NCBI RefSeq assembly: GCF_000715075.1
Contig: NC_134103.1
Coordinates: forward strand, 52,878,730 to 52,942,729
Direction: 5' to 3'
DNA: 64,000 bases
Origin: Nicotiana tabacum
Lineage: Eukaryota; Streptophyta; Magnoliopsida; Solanales; Solanaceae
Positions 1 to 10,304 of the stretch are shown one piece after another. A program made the position numbers and the translations under genes. Each line of letters begins with the position of its first letter. The first letter of the stretch is position 1. The notes below the pieces were generated by a model, which had not been told where the DNA came from, made no database searches, and worked only from the letters and a program-made list of their open reading frames with translations.

Positions 1-216
1 GACACTGGCAATGAATTTGTCCTCAAACTGCACTGTGATATGTAGTGCCCTGTTGTGACTTAGTCCTTCTAGTGGCAGCTCGTCTTCATGAAAAGTGATC
101 TTGTAGCTTTCCAACATTTGCACTACCATGTTGGACATTTCTCCACTGGTGATGTTATTGGGTACATAGGCTTCATTCAACACCTTCATCAGGGCATTCT
201 TATGTGCCTCGGAGTT
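1..216 (-). pseudogene. Protease N-terminal part of copy A', cut by window edge
   Basis: Directly after the gag stop the minus strand reads NALMKVLNEAYVPNN and continues to HITVQFEDKFIA, the same region that precedes the catalytic Asp-Gly-Gly motif of the aspartic protease in copies A (12546-12740) and B (about 59400). The window ends just before the catalytic motif, so activity cannot be judged. The frame is open between the gag stop and the window edge. Confidence 0.75.
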
Positions 217-2429
217 TTACAACAGTGATAAAATGGATATTTGAGCAGGGGTTTTGCTCAGATGATCAACTACATAATATTCTCTTACTTGCATCTTTCT
301 CCAAAGGTCATCCGGGCCAGTCTCAATGACAGGCGGTTTAGATGCAGCTTCTTTGCTCGTTCCTTCCAAATGCTCGGGTGTATAGACTCTACCGGTTCTG
401 GTCATGCCTTGTGCCGCACCTATTTCTTCCATTTTTTCTTTTTCTTTTCCTTCATTCTTCCGCAACATAATCCCATGGTATAACATTAGACTTATAAGAC
501 GGCGTAGGTGCTACCATCACAGTGAAGGGCGTTGGTACCTCAACCTCAAACGGAGTTGGTGCAGCTACCTCAACTTCAATTGGTACCTGGGTTTGTATCA
601 CGATAGGTGTGAGAGTGACTGGAGATGCTTTAGGATTATCCCCTTCTCAAATGAGTCCAATTGACCCTCCCGAGTTCCATTCTTTATTGGTCTCTATCAC
701 GTTTACCCCTTCACCCCTGTGATCCGGGAGAGGATTGTTACGGACATTGGGTGTAGCCTCCTTTGCCTGTATGACTTTGGTGTCAATTAATATATGAATC
801 TTATCCTTCAAAGTACGAAACTCATCAATAGTATTACCCTTCATGCATGAGTGATAGCCACGTCTTATTTGGGTTAATCCACTAGGAAGAGCTTTCCATA
901 GCAACAACGGGAATGAGAGTGACATAACCGGTAGCCTTTAGCCTCTCGTATAGTTGGTCAATGGGTTCAACAATTGGAGTGTATTGTCTGGGTGGTCTGC
1001 GGTCGAAATTTGGTCTTGGTTTTTGGTAATTTTGGCGGGCTGGTGGTGAGTGGTAGTATGCTAGTTGGGTGTTATAGGTATCGTAAGTGGCGACAGGTTA
1101 TTGGTATCTGGGAGGTGAAGGCTGATATGTGGGTGGAGGTGTTTGGTATGTGATAGGAGTCTTCGGACCTTGAGCTACCATTACTGCATCCACTTCTTTC
1201 TTCTTAGATATAAATACTGTCTGCAAAGCTCTATTTGTGGCCTGGAGTGCTTCAAAGTTTGTCACCATTCCGCTTTTGATCTCTTCTTCTATTCTTTTTC
1301 CCAGCTTGATGATGTCAGAGAATTTATGGTTTTCAATAGCCATCAATCTTTCGTAGTATTGTGCGTCCTAAGCTCAAACAAAGAACTTATTCATCTGTTC
1401 TTCTTCAAGTGCCGGCCTTACTTTTGCGGCTTCATACCTCCACCGAGTAGCATACTCGCGGAAGGTTTCCGTTGGTTTCTTCTTGAGATTTTGAATGTAC
1501 AAAATGTCTGGTGCATTTTTTGTGTTGAACCTGAATGAGATCCATGAAATCCGACGCCATGCTCACCCAATTAACCCACTTCTTTGGGTTCTGACTGATG
1601 TACCAAGACAAGACATCTCCGGTGAAGCTCCTCATGAACAGCTTCATACGGATTCGTTCATCCTTGCCAACCCATAAAGTTTGTCACAATACGTTCTCAA
1701 ATGCACCTTCGGATCACCTGTTCCGTCAAACATTTCGAACTTAGAAGATTTGTAACCCTATGGCAGTTCTACGTCTAGCTATATACACAAATCATAATAA
1801 TTCAAACCCTCAATGCTTTTGCCACCGTCAACACTTTGAGCTCTGCCAGAAAGCTTCTTGAGTTCTTCCACTATGTTCTTGATGAGCAGGTCCTTCTCGG
1901 CGGATTCTGGTATATATAGGTTTTTTTGTGGGGTGTGGGGTAAAGTTTCCACATATATGGGATTGCTTTGGTGAACTCTGGGAATCTGGGCATAAGGGTG
2001 GTCATTGGTTGAGTTTTGGGGATTAGGAGTAAGCTGTGGTGCATTCTGAGGGGTGTGGTATGTGGTTGTTTGTGGGTATTGAGTTGGATGGTAATGGTGT
2101 TATTGAGGAGTAGGTACCGGTGGAGGGTTGTGGTTCTGAGGAGGTGTGGCGTATTCATGTGGTGCGGGAGGATTCGGTGGGGGGTTTTGATTCTGCGTGT
2201 TTTGGGGAGGTGTCGGGTTATGGGCGTTTGTGTTTTGTTGGTTGATGTTAGGGACGGTTAGGGTGAGGGAAAGGTTTACCAAGTTCCGGACCTGCTCAAG
2301 TTCCCCTTGTAGCTCCAATATTTTCTGTTCCAGACATAGGACTAATTAATTACGTGCGGGAGTACTCCGACCGTCCGAAGTTTCAACTTTCTCTGCATTG
2401 TCCTTTCTGATACCGCTTAAATCGTCCAT
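217..2429 (-). pseudogene. gag of Tat/Ogre copy A' (degenerate)
   Basis: Reading leftwards, the likely start is the ATG complementary to 2427-2429. The order is: a charged N-terminus; a Pro/Asn/Gln-rich linker (about 1900-2260) with many PPQN-like words; the capsid-like core with GDVLSWYISQNPKKW (about 1560-1620); a coiled-coil-like stretch (1170-1340); a Pro/Tyr-rich segment; the HSCMKG...TIDEF motif (about 830-850), where copy A has Cys in place of the last Phe; and an acidic tail ending LSLL at 217. Several stops and frame changes break the frame, for example near 1780, 1540 and 1100. It would have encoded the structural polyprotein. No function is expected now. Confidence 0.85.
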
Positions 2430-2872
2430 TTTTCCTTTCTCTTTGACTACGCCTTTAGGATCACTTGGTGGAGGAGGAGGGAAGGACCTCTGGATCTAGT
2501 ATGATATGCGGATGATGCCAGTATGCACGAACCAACCTTGGGAAAGGGGAATAACCAAAAGAAAGAAAAACAAAAGGTAAACAAGTCAGTAAGGGATATT
2601 GAAAGAATGCTTGCAATATTGATCATGCTCTACAAAATCATGTAACAGAATCGCGTCCTAATTTGGGGGACCTCGTTGTGCCCGAGGTAGTCCTAAGCGA
2701 CACATAGACTTGGAGAAAATTGATGCCAATAATTGTGTCATTTCATTAATGCGAAAATGAATCAAATCATTATTAAAATGACAATAATAAGAAAGTCACT
2801 AATGACATTTTCATTATTACATTCGAAATCTAAAACTAAGCTAAAAAGCAGTAAAGAACATCATTTCCTAAT

Positions 2873-3789
2873 GGAAGACATGGGTAACTTTGATTTTGAT
2901 AATTATTCCGTCTATATACATTCATGGCAAGATGATATGAAGCCGATTCACCAAAAACCTTTGGTCGATTCCTTGATTTATTCTGTCGAATTAGGGTTTG
3001 GAATTTTATCTTTTCCTTTTACCCGTTCCATTATTGATAGCATATGGTACTTTATTTCCATATTTATGTTTGATTGATTGTTTTCCTTGTTTGTTTTCTT
3101 GATTCCTACTACTATATAAATCCCTCCCCTTCCCACTTTGAGATAGACTTTTAATCACCCGGATTCACTAAAAATCGAAGCGATTACTCTATTGTTCTCT
3201 TATTCTCTTGTTCTACACTCTGATTCTTGGTCGGATGAAAGCCAAGGCCACCAGGATTCGATTTTCAACTTTTCTTGATGCGAGCATCGGGGTTCATTTG
3301 AAGCCCTTGGGAACTCTGACGCACTAAGAATCTGGGTTCTTGCTCTCTGTTGACATTCAAAGCACTGTGGAATTTGTTCTTTCTTGTTGTTTGTTTATTC
3401 AACTGATTACTGGTAAGTCTCTAGGCTTTGCGGTTTCATTCTTCTGTGTTCATGTTCTACATATTCACCCCTCTGAATTTCATGACCTAAATGTATGTGT
3501 AACTTTACTAGCATTGCACTCGTATTCTGATTTGAACCTCTTTAGCATTTGGTCTTTTACTTAATATCTCTAGTTTTTTGATATATGTTATTTGAATATG
3601 CTTCACCTGAACAATTTAGACTCTCTTAAGTTCATTTAGCCTAATTTAATGGTACTTGAATTTCTACATTACTGTTTGACATGAGTTTGCTTTCCTACTC
3701 TACTTTGAATTCATGCAATGACTGCCTCATATCTATAATGTGTTATAATCTATGACTTGCTCCCCTGCTATTGTGTCACTCAGCATGTC
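2873..3789. other. Unassigned AT-rich sequence with TATA-like box
   Basis: This lies beyond the end of homology between the two inverted Tat copies. A TATATAAA box at 3113-3120 is followed by C/T-rich sequence, and a GGTAAGT splice-donor-like word sits near 3410. That arrangement would fit a promoter with a 5' leader and first intron, as in an LTR or captured gene end, on the plus strand. I find no convincing protein on either strand. The longest open frame (2733-3077, plus) begins inside the antisense of the Tat leader and matches nothing I know. Confidence 0.35.
3113..3120 (+). promoter_or_regulatory. TATA-like box
   Basis: TATATAAA preceded by T-rich sequence and followed about 30 bases later by a pyrimidine-rich stretch. 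It is a good match to a plant TATA box, but no downstream gene can be assigned. Confidence 0.3.
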
Positions 3790-4701
3790 TTTGAGCTTCC
3801 AAAGATGTCATTAGGTTTGTAAAATCTGGGTCCAAGCTCGGAATGTGGGAATTTTCAGTGCCCTGCTCACCTTCCTCCGGGAGAAAGAGGGTAAGGTCAA
3901 ACTCCAAATTCTGCATCTTGTGCAGCTTTGATTTCAGCTCAGCGACATCCTATTGGAGTTTAGGCATATCTCCAGCTTCGCCTCTCTCGACCCTTTCAAG
4001 TCGCACTTCAAAGTACTTGAGTCGATCTTCATGGGATTGTTGTTGTTGTTGAAGAATGCCCACTAAGGCTTGGGTAGGGCCAGTGCTTGCTTTATAAGAG
4101 CTAGGAGTTCCTTTATCAGTCTGTCTACCTTGGCATTGGCATGTTAGGCTAGTAGACCCAGCATTGATAGAGCTGGTAAGGCAGCTTGTGGCTGTGCAGT
4201 GGTTGGCTTAGGAGTGGATGTGGAGGTGGCTGGTACGGAGGGAGTGTCATGTAGTGAGGGAGCAGTAGGTGCTGCTGAGTCTGATGGAGGATATAGTGAA
4301 GTCTCTGGTGGGACGTCCATCACATTGTCGGCGGCATCACTGATCCAAGTGATGTCAATATCTTGGAGAGCCTTTTCAATGCAGTCATGTTTGGGGATAG
4401 GAGGCACTGCCCTATCTTTACATAGGATAGGAGGCTCAGGATTCCGTTGTACACAATGCCACTCCTTCACAGGAGGGATCCAAAGAGTCTGAGGAGGAGA
4501 CTGATGAGGGAGACACTGAAACGGGGGAAACTGATGAGGAGGCATTGGTTGAGTTGGTTGAGGAGACTGACGATCAACAGAGGAAAACAAGTTGTAGTCT
4601 CTACAGATATACAAGATGAAGAGGAAGGAGATGTGCAAACAACAATTGCACACTCTATTGCGGACATGGTCGCCAAGGCAAACCATCGACCATGTAGCCA
4701 T
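3790..4701 (-). pseudogene. Unidentified Pro/Gln-rich and coiled-coil ORF remnant
   Basis: I do not recognise this protein. An open minus-strand frame covers 4144-4701. It contains Pro/Gln/His-rich repeats (antisense to an acidic repeat on the plus strand), then a normal-looking stretch with KEWHCVQRNPEPP and an STSTPKPTTAQPQ linker. Downstream, in broken frames to about 3790, the minus strand reads a poly-Gln run (about 4030-4045), HEDRLKYFEVRLERVERG and DVAELKSKLHKMQNLEF. These have the heptad spacing of a coiled coil. A linker plus C-terminal coiled coil is typical of accessory ORFs of Athila/Tat elements, but that is inference. Alternatively the plus strand may be the sense strand at 4480-4600 (a Glu/Thr-rich acidic repeat). 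Confidence 0.4.
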
Positions 4702-6483
4702 CGATGAGAGAGTCTAGCAGCTCCCAGGTTCAAGTCCCAGCCTCATAGCAGGTGGAGCTTCCTATTCCATCCTTAGAGACCACCGCACATTCTAAGGTCC
4801 CACATGTTGCTGCCACAGTACAGTTGATCCCACAGCTGCCCCGGCTTCTTCAGCCCCTTCGAGCGCCTAGTGCGCCTCATAAAGCCCCTAAACTTTTCTT
4901 TTACATTCTCTATGCATTGGGGATAATGCATGTTTTTTAGTTGGGGGTGGGGTAGTCATATTTTATGTAAAAATTGTACATAAACTCTTTTCTTTAATAG
5001 TGTAGATTGGTAGTTAGCAATGATTTCCCCTTGATTTTTCTGCGTCGGGTTCTTTTCCAAGGGTGTAATAGTAAAACCGCGGCAGTAGCATAAAACTTTT
5101 TGACTTGTTTGGCGTTGATTGTTCTAGCTTCAAGCATGTAATGAATTTTTGTGAATAAATGGTACCCTTCCTTCTTTTGTATATATCTAAAAAAAAGGGT
5201 AATGGTTAGTCATTCTTGTGAACTTGAGGCTCGCTCTCTGACTTTATGCTTACTCAGAATCTTACATGTCATGTGATGAAGGCTTTGAGTTGCCTTGCAT
5301 TCACTTGAGGGCTGAAACTATGTTAAGTCGAACAGTTCATGCATTGTGAGAGAGTGGGGATTTGATTAAATAATGCATATACTTAACTTGTGATGTCTAG
5401 AACTTGCCCGGTTGGTTTCTTGGTGCAAATCTCAGGTTAATGATTGGGTGCTGAAATGATCTTAGGCTATCTTTGTGTCTGCTAGCTAATTTTGACCAAA
5501 TTGACCTCCCTAGTACATAAATTACCCTAGTTACCCCGTTGAGCCTTTAACCTGTTATTTGGCTACCATATTACAAACCTTTACCCCGTTGTGAAATAAT
5601 TCCTTCTTTCGAACCCATCCCTCCTTGAACGAGTAAGAATGAGGCTAAAAGCCTAAGTTGGGGGTGCCGGTACAAAGTGGAAATTGGTAACCTCAAAGTT
5701 GTATATATGAAGAAAACTCGTTGGTTCGTGGTATTCTTAGTTCCTTAAAAGTCCCGCTTGGGGATGAGCAATTAATCAGGTGCAATCAGCAATGCCCCTA
5801 CTCAGTACCCATTTTGATTAATCATGCCATCAAAGTCAAATTTGAGAAAAAGAGCGGAGTCTTGTAGAAACCGAAGAAATACTTTGAGGTGGTTCTATGC
5901 CGGTAACTCGAGGTCCATAAGTGCTATGTAGTAACGAAGAAAAATGTATGTAGAGTTCAAGGAGGGTATAGCCACTACATTCCCAAATATTCATCCAACC
6001 CATCCCGAAGTTCTTGGTGATCTACAACCAATCATTCCTGAGATAACAACAAGTTAATATAAGGGCAAGCATATGGACTGATACTTGTAGCATGTAGCTT
6101 TCGTTCCGAGTGCATGAGTGTTTTTATTGCATCCCCTGTACATATGTGTGAGTTGGAGATTTTCTTTGTTGTGAGCGTGCATGAATTGCAAGATTTAGTA
6201 GAAGTGAGGTTCGTGAAGTAGAATACAAGTGCACACTTAGATGTGAGTAGCATTTTGTCATTTTGGTTGAGGCTCGAAGTTCACAAGTTGATTAGTCGAA
6301 TTGTTAAATGATAGTTGTCTTCCATGTAGGGTAAATAAAAGAAGTTACATGCTTGTTAGCTGATAGTCAAAACCATCTACAATCACTACTGTTTTGTGAC
6401 ATGTCGGAAATAGAAGTAGAATAAGATAGGATAATTTTGTTTTAGTTGCTTGAGGACAAGCAAGAGTTTTAAGTTGGGGGTGT
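4702..6483 (+). mobile_element. Athila-like 3' non-coding region
   Basis: No open frame of interest. The region contains the words ATTGGGGATAATGCATG (4916-4932) and three copies of an AGTTGGGGGTG purine block (4939, 5656, 6472), the last directly abutting an LTR start. G-rich words of this kind between the last ORF and the LTR are usual in Athila-type elements of dicots. It is therefore probably the long 3' untranslated part of the element whose LTR follows. Confidence 0.55.
6471..6483 (+). other. Polypurine tract of Athila-like element
   Basis: AAGTTGGGGGTGT directly precedes the LTR start TGATG. This is the expected position and composition of the primer for plus-strand DNA synthesis. Confidence 0.6.
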
Positions 6484-7840
6484 TGATGTTCCGTAGAATT
6501 TCGGCACTTTTGATACCAATTACATCGACTCCAGCTCGTCCTTCAATGCATTTTCAGTTAATTCTTATGAAGTATTGATGTTTTCTAGTGCACGAGACTT
6601 GAAGACCCAAACACATGGAAAAGAAGTCAAAAAGCCACAAAAGAGCAGGAATGTTGCAAGCATGCGACCGTAGAAGTAATATGCGGACGCATAATCACCG
6701 CAAACTGAAGCAGATTTTTGGCCAACTGAAGATAAGAATGTGCGGTCCATAATGACTGCACAATTGCAATTGAAGAATCTGCGTAGCACTTCTGCGATGG
6801 AAAATGCGGTGGCATAACCGATATGCAGACCACATAATGGAAATGCGGTGGAAATCTCGGCTTGAAGATATGAAGTTATGCGATGCAAGTGTCAACTATG
6901 CGGACCGCATACAAGGTATGCGGTCACAGAAGGGCTCTGCAGGGGTATTTTTGTCAAATCTTGACCCTGACTTTTAGTCCACTATAAATAGATTTACTAG
7001 GATTTTTGTGGGGCATTGAGTCAGAAAAAGAGGCTACTTTTAGAGCATTGAATGCACTATTGTTTTGGAAGATTTTGAAGAAAGTATCTTGTATCTTTGT
7101 AAGCTTTATGACTTCATTTATTGCTTTGTTCTTGGATTCCAGTATGAGTAGCTAGTTTTAACTACTAAGGTTGTGAATCCTAAATGGGTGTAATGTTAAT
7201 GGGTATTTACCATTGAAAATATGTATAATGGTTGGTTGATATTTATTCAGTTCTTATGCTTCATGTATTGTTAGTGGTTGCAAACATTAACTAATTCCAT
7301 TTCACTCTATCTTTACTTGGAAAAGTGGGTTAGGGTTTGGTAGAATTGAATATCAAAAACTCAAGGCTTTAAACCTTGTTTAATAGAATCGCCTAGGAAT
7401 AAGTGGGTTCTATTTGGCATAAATTGATTATTTTTAATTGCAACTCTTTTATATTTGGGAAAATCTTAAAGAGAAGATATTACCCAACTATTGGGAAATA
7501 TTGGGTAGTCACTTATAAACCATTTGCATATCAAAGGACTTTCCATTAGAAATATATCATATTAACACCGATAGCATTACATTCCATCGATGGGGACACA
7601 ACCTTGGTTTCCTTAATCAAATTAAATACATTCTCACAATACAGTAGTCTTATTTACTACACATAGTTACAACACCATTTTCAAGCTAATAGAATAGAAT
7701 TACGACTTAAGTCAAGTTTTACACTATTCAAGTAATCGTTTCACACTTATTCCCTGTGGGATTCGAGCCAACCTAGTTGGTTACTATATTTGACATCGAC
7801 CGCCTTACACCAATTATTTAGGTGTAATTTGAGCGTATCA
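6484..7840 (+). repeat. Athila-like LTR, 1357 bp
   Basis: The LTR begins TGATG after a polypurine tract and ends GCGTATCA, so it has TG...CA ends with a short inverted terminal TGAT/ATCA. A TATAAATA box lies at 6983-6990, preceded by a cluster of ATGCGG-type motifs (6661-6935). The end wording (ATCGACCGCC ... TTTGAGCGTATCA) resembles Athila LTRs that I know. No PBS follows the right end, so this is a 3' LTR next to foreign sequence. No matching 5' LTR is present in the window. Confidence 0.7.
6983..6990 (+). promoter_or_regulatory. TATA box in Athila-like LTR
   Basis: TATAAATA about 500 bases into the LTR, in the orientation of the element, just downstream of the CpG-rich motif cluster. This is the likely U3 promoter of the element. 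Confidence 0.5.
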
Positions 7841-8224
7841 GTGTCCACGCTCTTCCAAAATTACCCTTTTAAATCGGAAAGGCTTATTTGCGGTAGATTA
7901 GTTGATCAGCGGTGCAGTCGACGGTCCCGTGCCTTTCCTTCTCAAGTTGTCCACTTGGGAGTACCAGTCTAGGTCTTTCTAGAAATCTCACTCAAATATT
8001 AAATGTACATGCATCATGGTAAACCTTGTATGGGTTAGAACGTTTCTAACGTGATAGCCCGCTAAGATACGCCTTGTCCAAAGTCCGACGGGATTTCCAC
8101 AATCCCAATGGACACCATCACGTTATGTGCATTACTTGTAGAAAATAGGCCAATATGTTGATCATTAGTGTGTAAATAGTCGAATCTAGAGGGGGAAAGG
8201 GCTAACTCTATTTGTTTGCAGAAA
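7841..8224 (+). mobile_element. Leader of Tat/Ogre copy A (5' truncated)
   Basis: Non-coding sequence between the Athila-like LTR and ORF1. Words such as CCACTTGGGAGTACCAGTCT (7951-7970) recur in the 5' region of solanaceous Ogre-like elements. The 5' LTR and PBS of copy A are missing. The stretch ends in CTATTTGTTTGCAG (8208-8221), which looks like a 3' splice site just before the first ATG of ORF1. Confidence 0.5.
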
Positions 8225-9811
8225 ATGAAGCACGAAGTCCTCAGGTTCGACATGGTCCAAAAAATCCCACCTTTGATGCTTGATTGGTGGAAGAACCTTT
8301 TACCGAGTGACAAGAATCATATGAAAAGGGTCCTCGGTAATTTACCTTCCTTATTGGACATTCGGCAAAATGGGTTATTGATCGAGGCTGCCACTGTGTT
8401 TTTGGATAAGAGAAGAGCTGTCTTTCGCTTCGGTAACATAGAAAGGACTCCTCTCTTAGAGGAAATAGGAGGTTTCGCTAAGCTGCCATAGGATAGTGTA
8501 GGGTTATTAGCGCTAGAGAATCGCACCCATCGTTGTTTTCTGAAAATGCTAGGTTGCAAGAAAAATGCTGAGTTGCTTTGTTTGAAGATATCATACATCC
8601 TGTTAGAATTCCTTTACAAACGTTATGGGCATAGCAAGTCATATCGCCTTCATCATGATGAACTTGGCATCACTTCCTTAGGTTGGACGCACCGCCGAGT
8701 TTTTATGTTCAATGTCTGTTTCTTGGGATTACTGATATTTCTGATGAAAGGCGGAACGATCCACACTCGCTTAGCCATGGTCGCTATGACTCTAATAGAA
8801 GGAATCAAGGGACAAACTTACACTATCATCCCCATGATCTTGGCCTAAATGTATCGCGCTTTAGATCGATGCAAGCGGGGGTATGAATACTTCGAGAGTT
8901 GTAATCTGTTGCTGAGGGTTTGGTTATTAGAACATTTCCAGAGAGGTGAATATCGCCAAGAGCTTTTGCGATGACCATTGAATGACTACATAGTTTACCA
9001 TCATCCAAAGAGAATGACATTTATCCTAGATAGGTTTGCACAACTTGGAAGTGATGTGAGCTGGGTGCGTTACTTCAGCAATCTGACTAACAAAAAGGTA
9101 CATTGGATGTTTGTATGGTTCCCTAGCAGTGAGTTCATCATCAGATCAATAAAAACTACTTATCTAGTATTGATCGGGTTAAGAGGGATCTATACTTATG
9201 CTCCTATAAGGATAATGAGGCAAGCGGGAAGAAAACAGGTTATACCTCGTGTTTCCAACATGGTCCAATACAAAGTAGATTTTAAAGGGAACATCATTTC
9301 GTTCAAGTTCGAGGCACAACATATGTGGAATCAAAAGGTCATTATGGAGGAAGATACCATCGAGCCAGACATGTATCATGCCGACCATGTGTACTTCTAC
9401 CCATCATGGTTGGTAGATGATATAGCGAGGGATGTCAAGCCAGGAATTCATCTGAAAAATAAGGTTATAGATAATGTTGTTGAAGCACAAGTCAAGTATA
9501 GGATGCTGCGCAAGAGGGTTTTTGAGTCTGAAGCTAGGCATTTGGAACAACACAAAGTAGTTATGGAAGCAATCAACGAACGGAGGGAAACCACCACTAA
9601 AGCAATAGAAAGATTAGAATATTTGGAGCAAGGGTTGATGGAGCTTGACAGAAAGATGAAAAAGAGGCTTTCAGATTGTCAGAACACGGATGGCAATGAA
9701 GGGGGGCATCTAGCAAAGGTTTACCTGTTGTTGGATATGCGCGACCTAGGGAATCTGATTGATGGAGTCAAGAGAGCCAGGCACGGGGAAGGTCCTTCTG
9801 GGACCAAGTAG
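8225..9811 (+). pseudogene. Ogre/Tat ORF1 (DUF7745-like protein), three in-frame stops
   Basis: One reading frame runs from the ATG at 8225 to the stop after 9811, about 528 codons. It is interrupted only by TAG (8489-8491), TAA (8846-8848) and TGA (8972-8974). The N-terminal half has DUF7745 hallmarks: FRFGNIERTPLLEEIGGF, a hydrophobic FLGLLIF segment, LAMVAMTLIEG, TIIPMILA and, after the stop, a Tyr-Arg-Ala-Leu stretch with FESCNLLL and the WLLEHFQRGEYRQE block. The C-terminal half (about 9480-9680) is a long Glu/Lys/Arg-rich coiled coil. Ogre elements carry such an extra ORF between the leader and gag; its role is unknown. With no frameshift over 1.6 kb, the decay is mild. Upstream an acceptor-like CAG suggests a spliced leader. 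Confidence 0.8.
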
Positions 9812-9882
9812 ATTAGGAAATGATGTTCCAAGCACGGGGAAGGTCCTTCTGGGACCAAGTAGATTAGGAAATGATGTTCTTT
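9781..9882 (+). repeat. Tandem duplication, two 51-bp copies at the end of ORF1
   Basis: GCACGGGGAAGGTCCTTCTG starts at 9781 and again at 9832. Each copy continues through CCAAGTAGATTAGGAAATGA. The ORF1 stop lies inside the first copy, so the duplication is silent for the protein. The inverted copy A' (end at 2872) has a single unit, so this is a local event in copy A. Confidence 0.9.
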
Positions 9883-10304
9883 ACTGCTTTTTAGCTTAGT
9901 TTTAGATTTGGAATGTAATAAGGAAAATGTCATTAGTGACTTTCTTATTATTGTCGATTTAGTAAGGATTTCATTCATTTTCGCATTAATAAAATGTCAC
10001 AATTATTGGCATCAATTTTCTCCAAGTCTATGTGTCGCTTAGGCCTACATTGGGCACAACGAGGTCCCCCAAATTAGGACGCAATTCTGTTACATGATTT
10101 TGTAGAGCATGTTCAATATTGCAAGCATTCTTTCAATATCCCTTACTGACTTTGTTACCTTTTGTTTTTCTTTCTTTTGATTATTCCCCTTCCCCAAGGT
10201 TGGTTCGTGCATACTGGCATCATCCACATATCATTCTAGATACAGAGGTCCTTCCCTCCTCCTCCACCAAGTGATCCTAAAGGCAAAGTCAAAGGGAAAG
10301 GAAA
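9883..10304 (+). other. ORF1-gag spacer of copy A
   Basis: Non-coding, AT-rich sequence between ORF1 and gag. It is shared with copy A' (about 2430-2860 on the minus strand), including the words CACAATTATTGGCATCAATT and CAACGAGGTCCCCCAAATT. No further feature seen. Confidence 0.7.

Larger units (their letters stand above)
1..2872 (-). mobile_element. Tat/Ogre-like retrotransposon fragment, copy A' (gag plus start of PR)
   Basis: The reverse complement of this stretch matches 9827-12740 of the plus-strand copy A almost throughout, for example the gag block at 1432-1647 against 11100-11220 and the acidic C-terminal gag block at 217-486 against 12303-12518. Homology stops at about 2872, just upstream of gag, where copy A continues into ORF1 but this copy does not. 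The left end runs off the window inside the protease region. Assignment to the Ogre/Tat branch of Ty3/gypsy rests on the partner copy. The two copies form a long inverted repeat. Confidence 0.88.

Noticed and set aside
2733..3077. 114-codon plus-strand frame
   Set aside because: The first half is antisense to the conserved Tat ORF1-gag spacer; the second half is in unassigned AT-rich sequence. No motif recognised.
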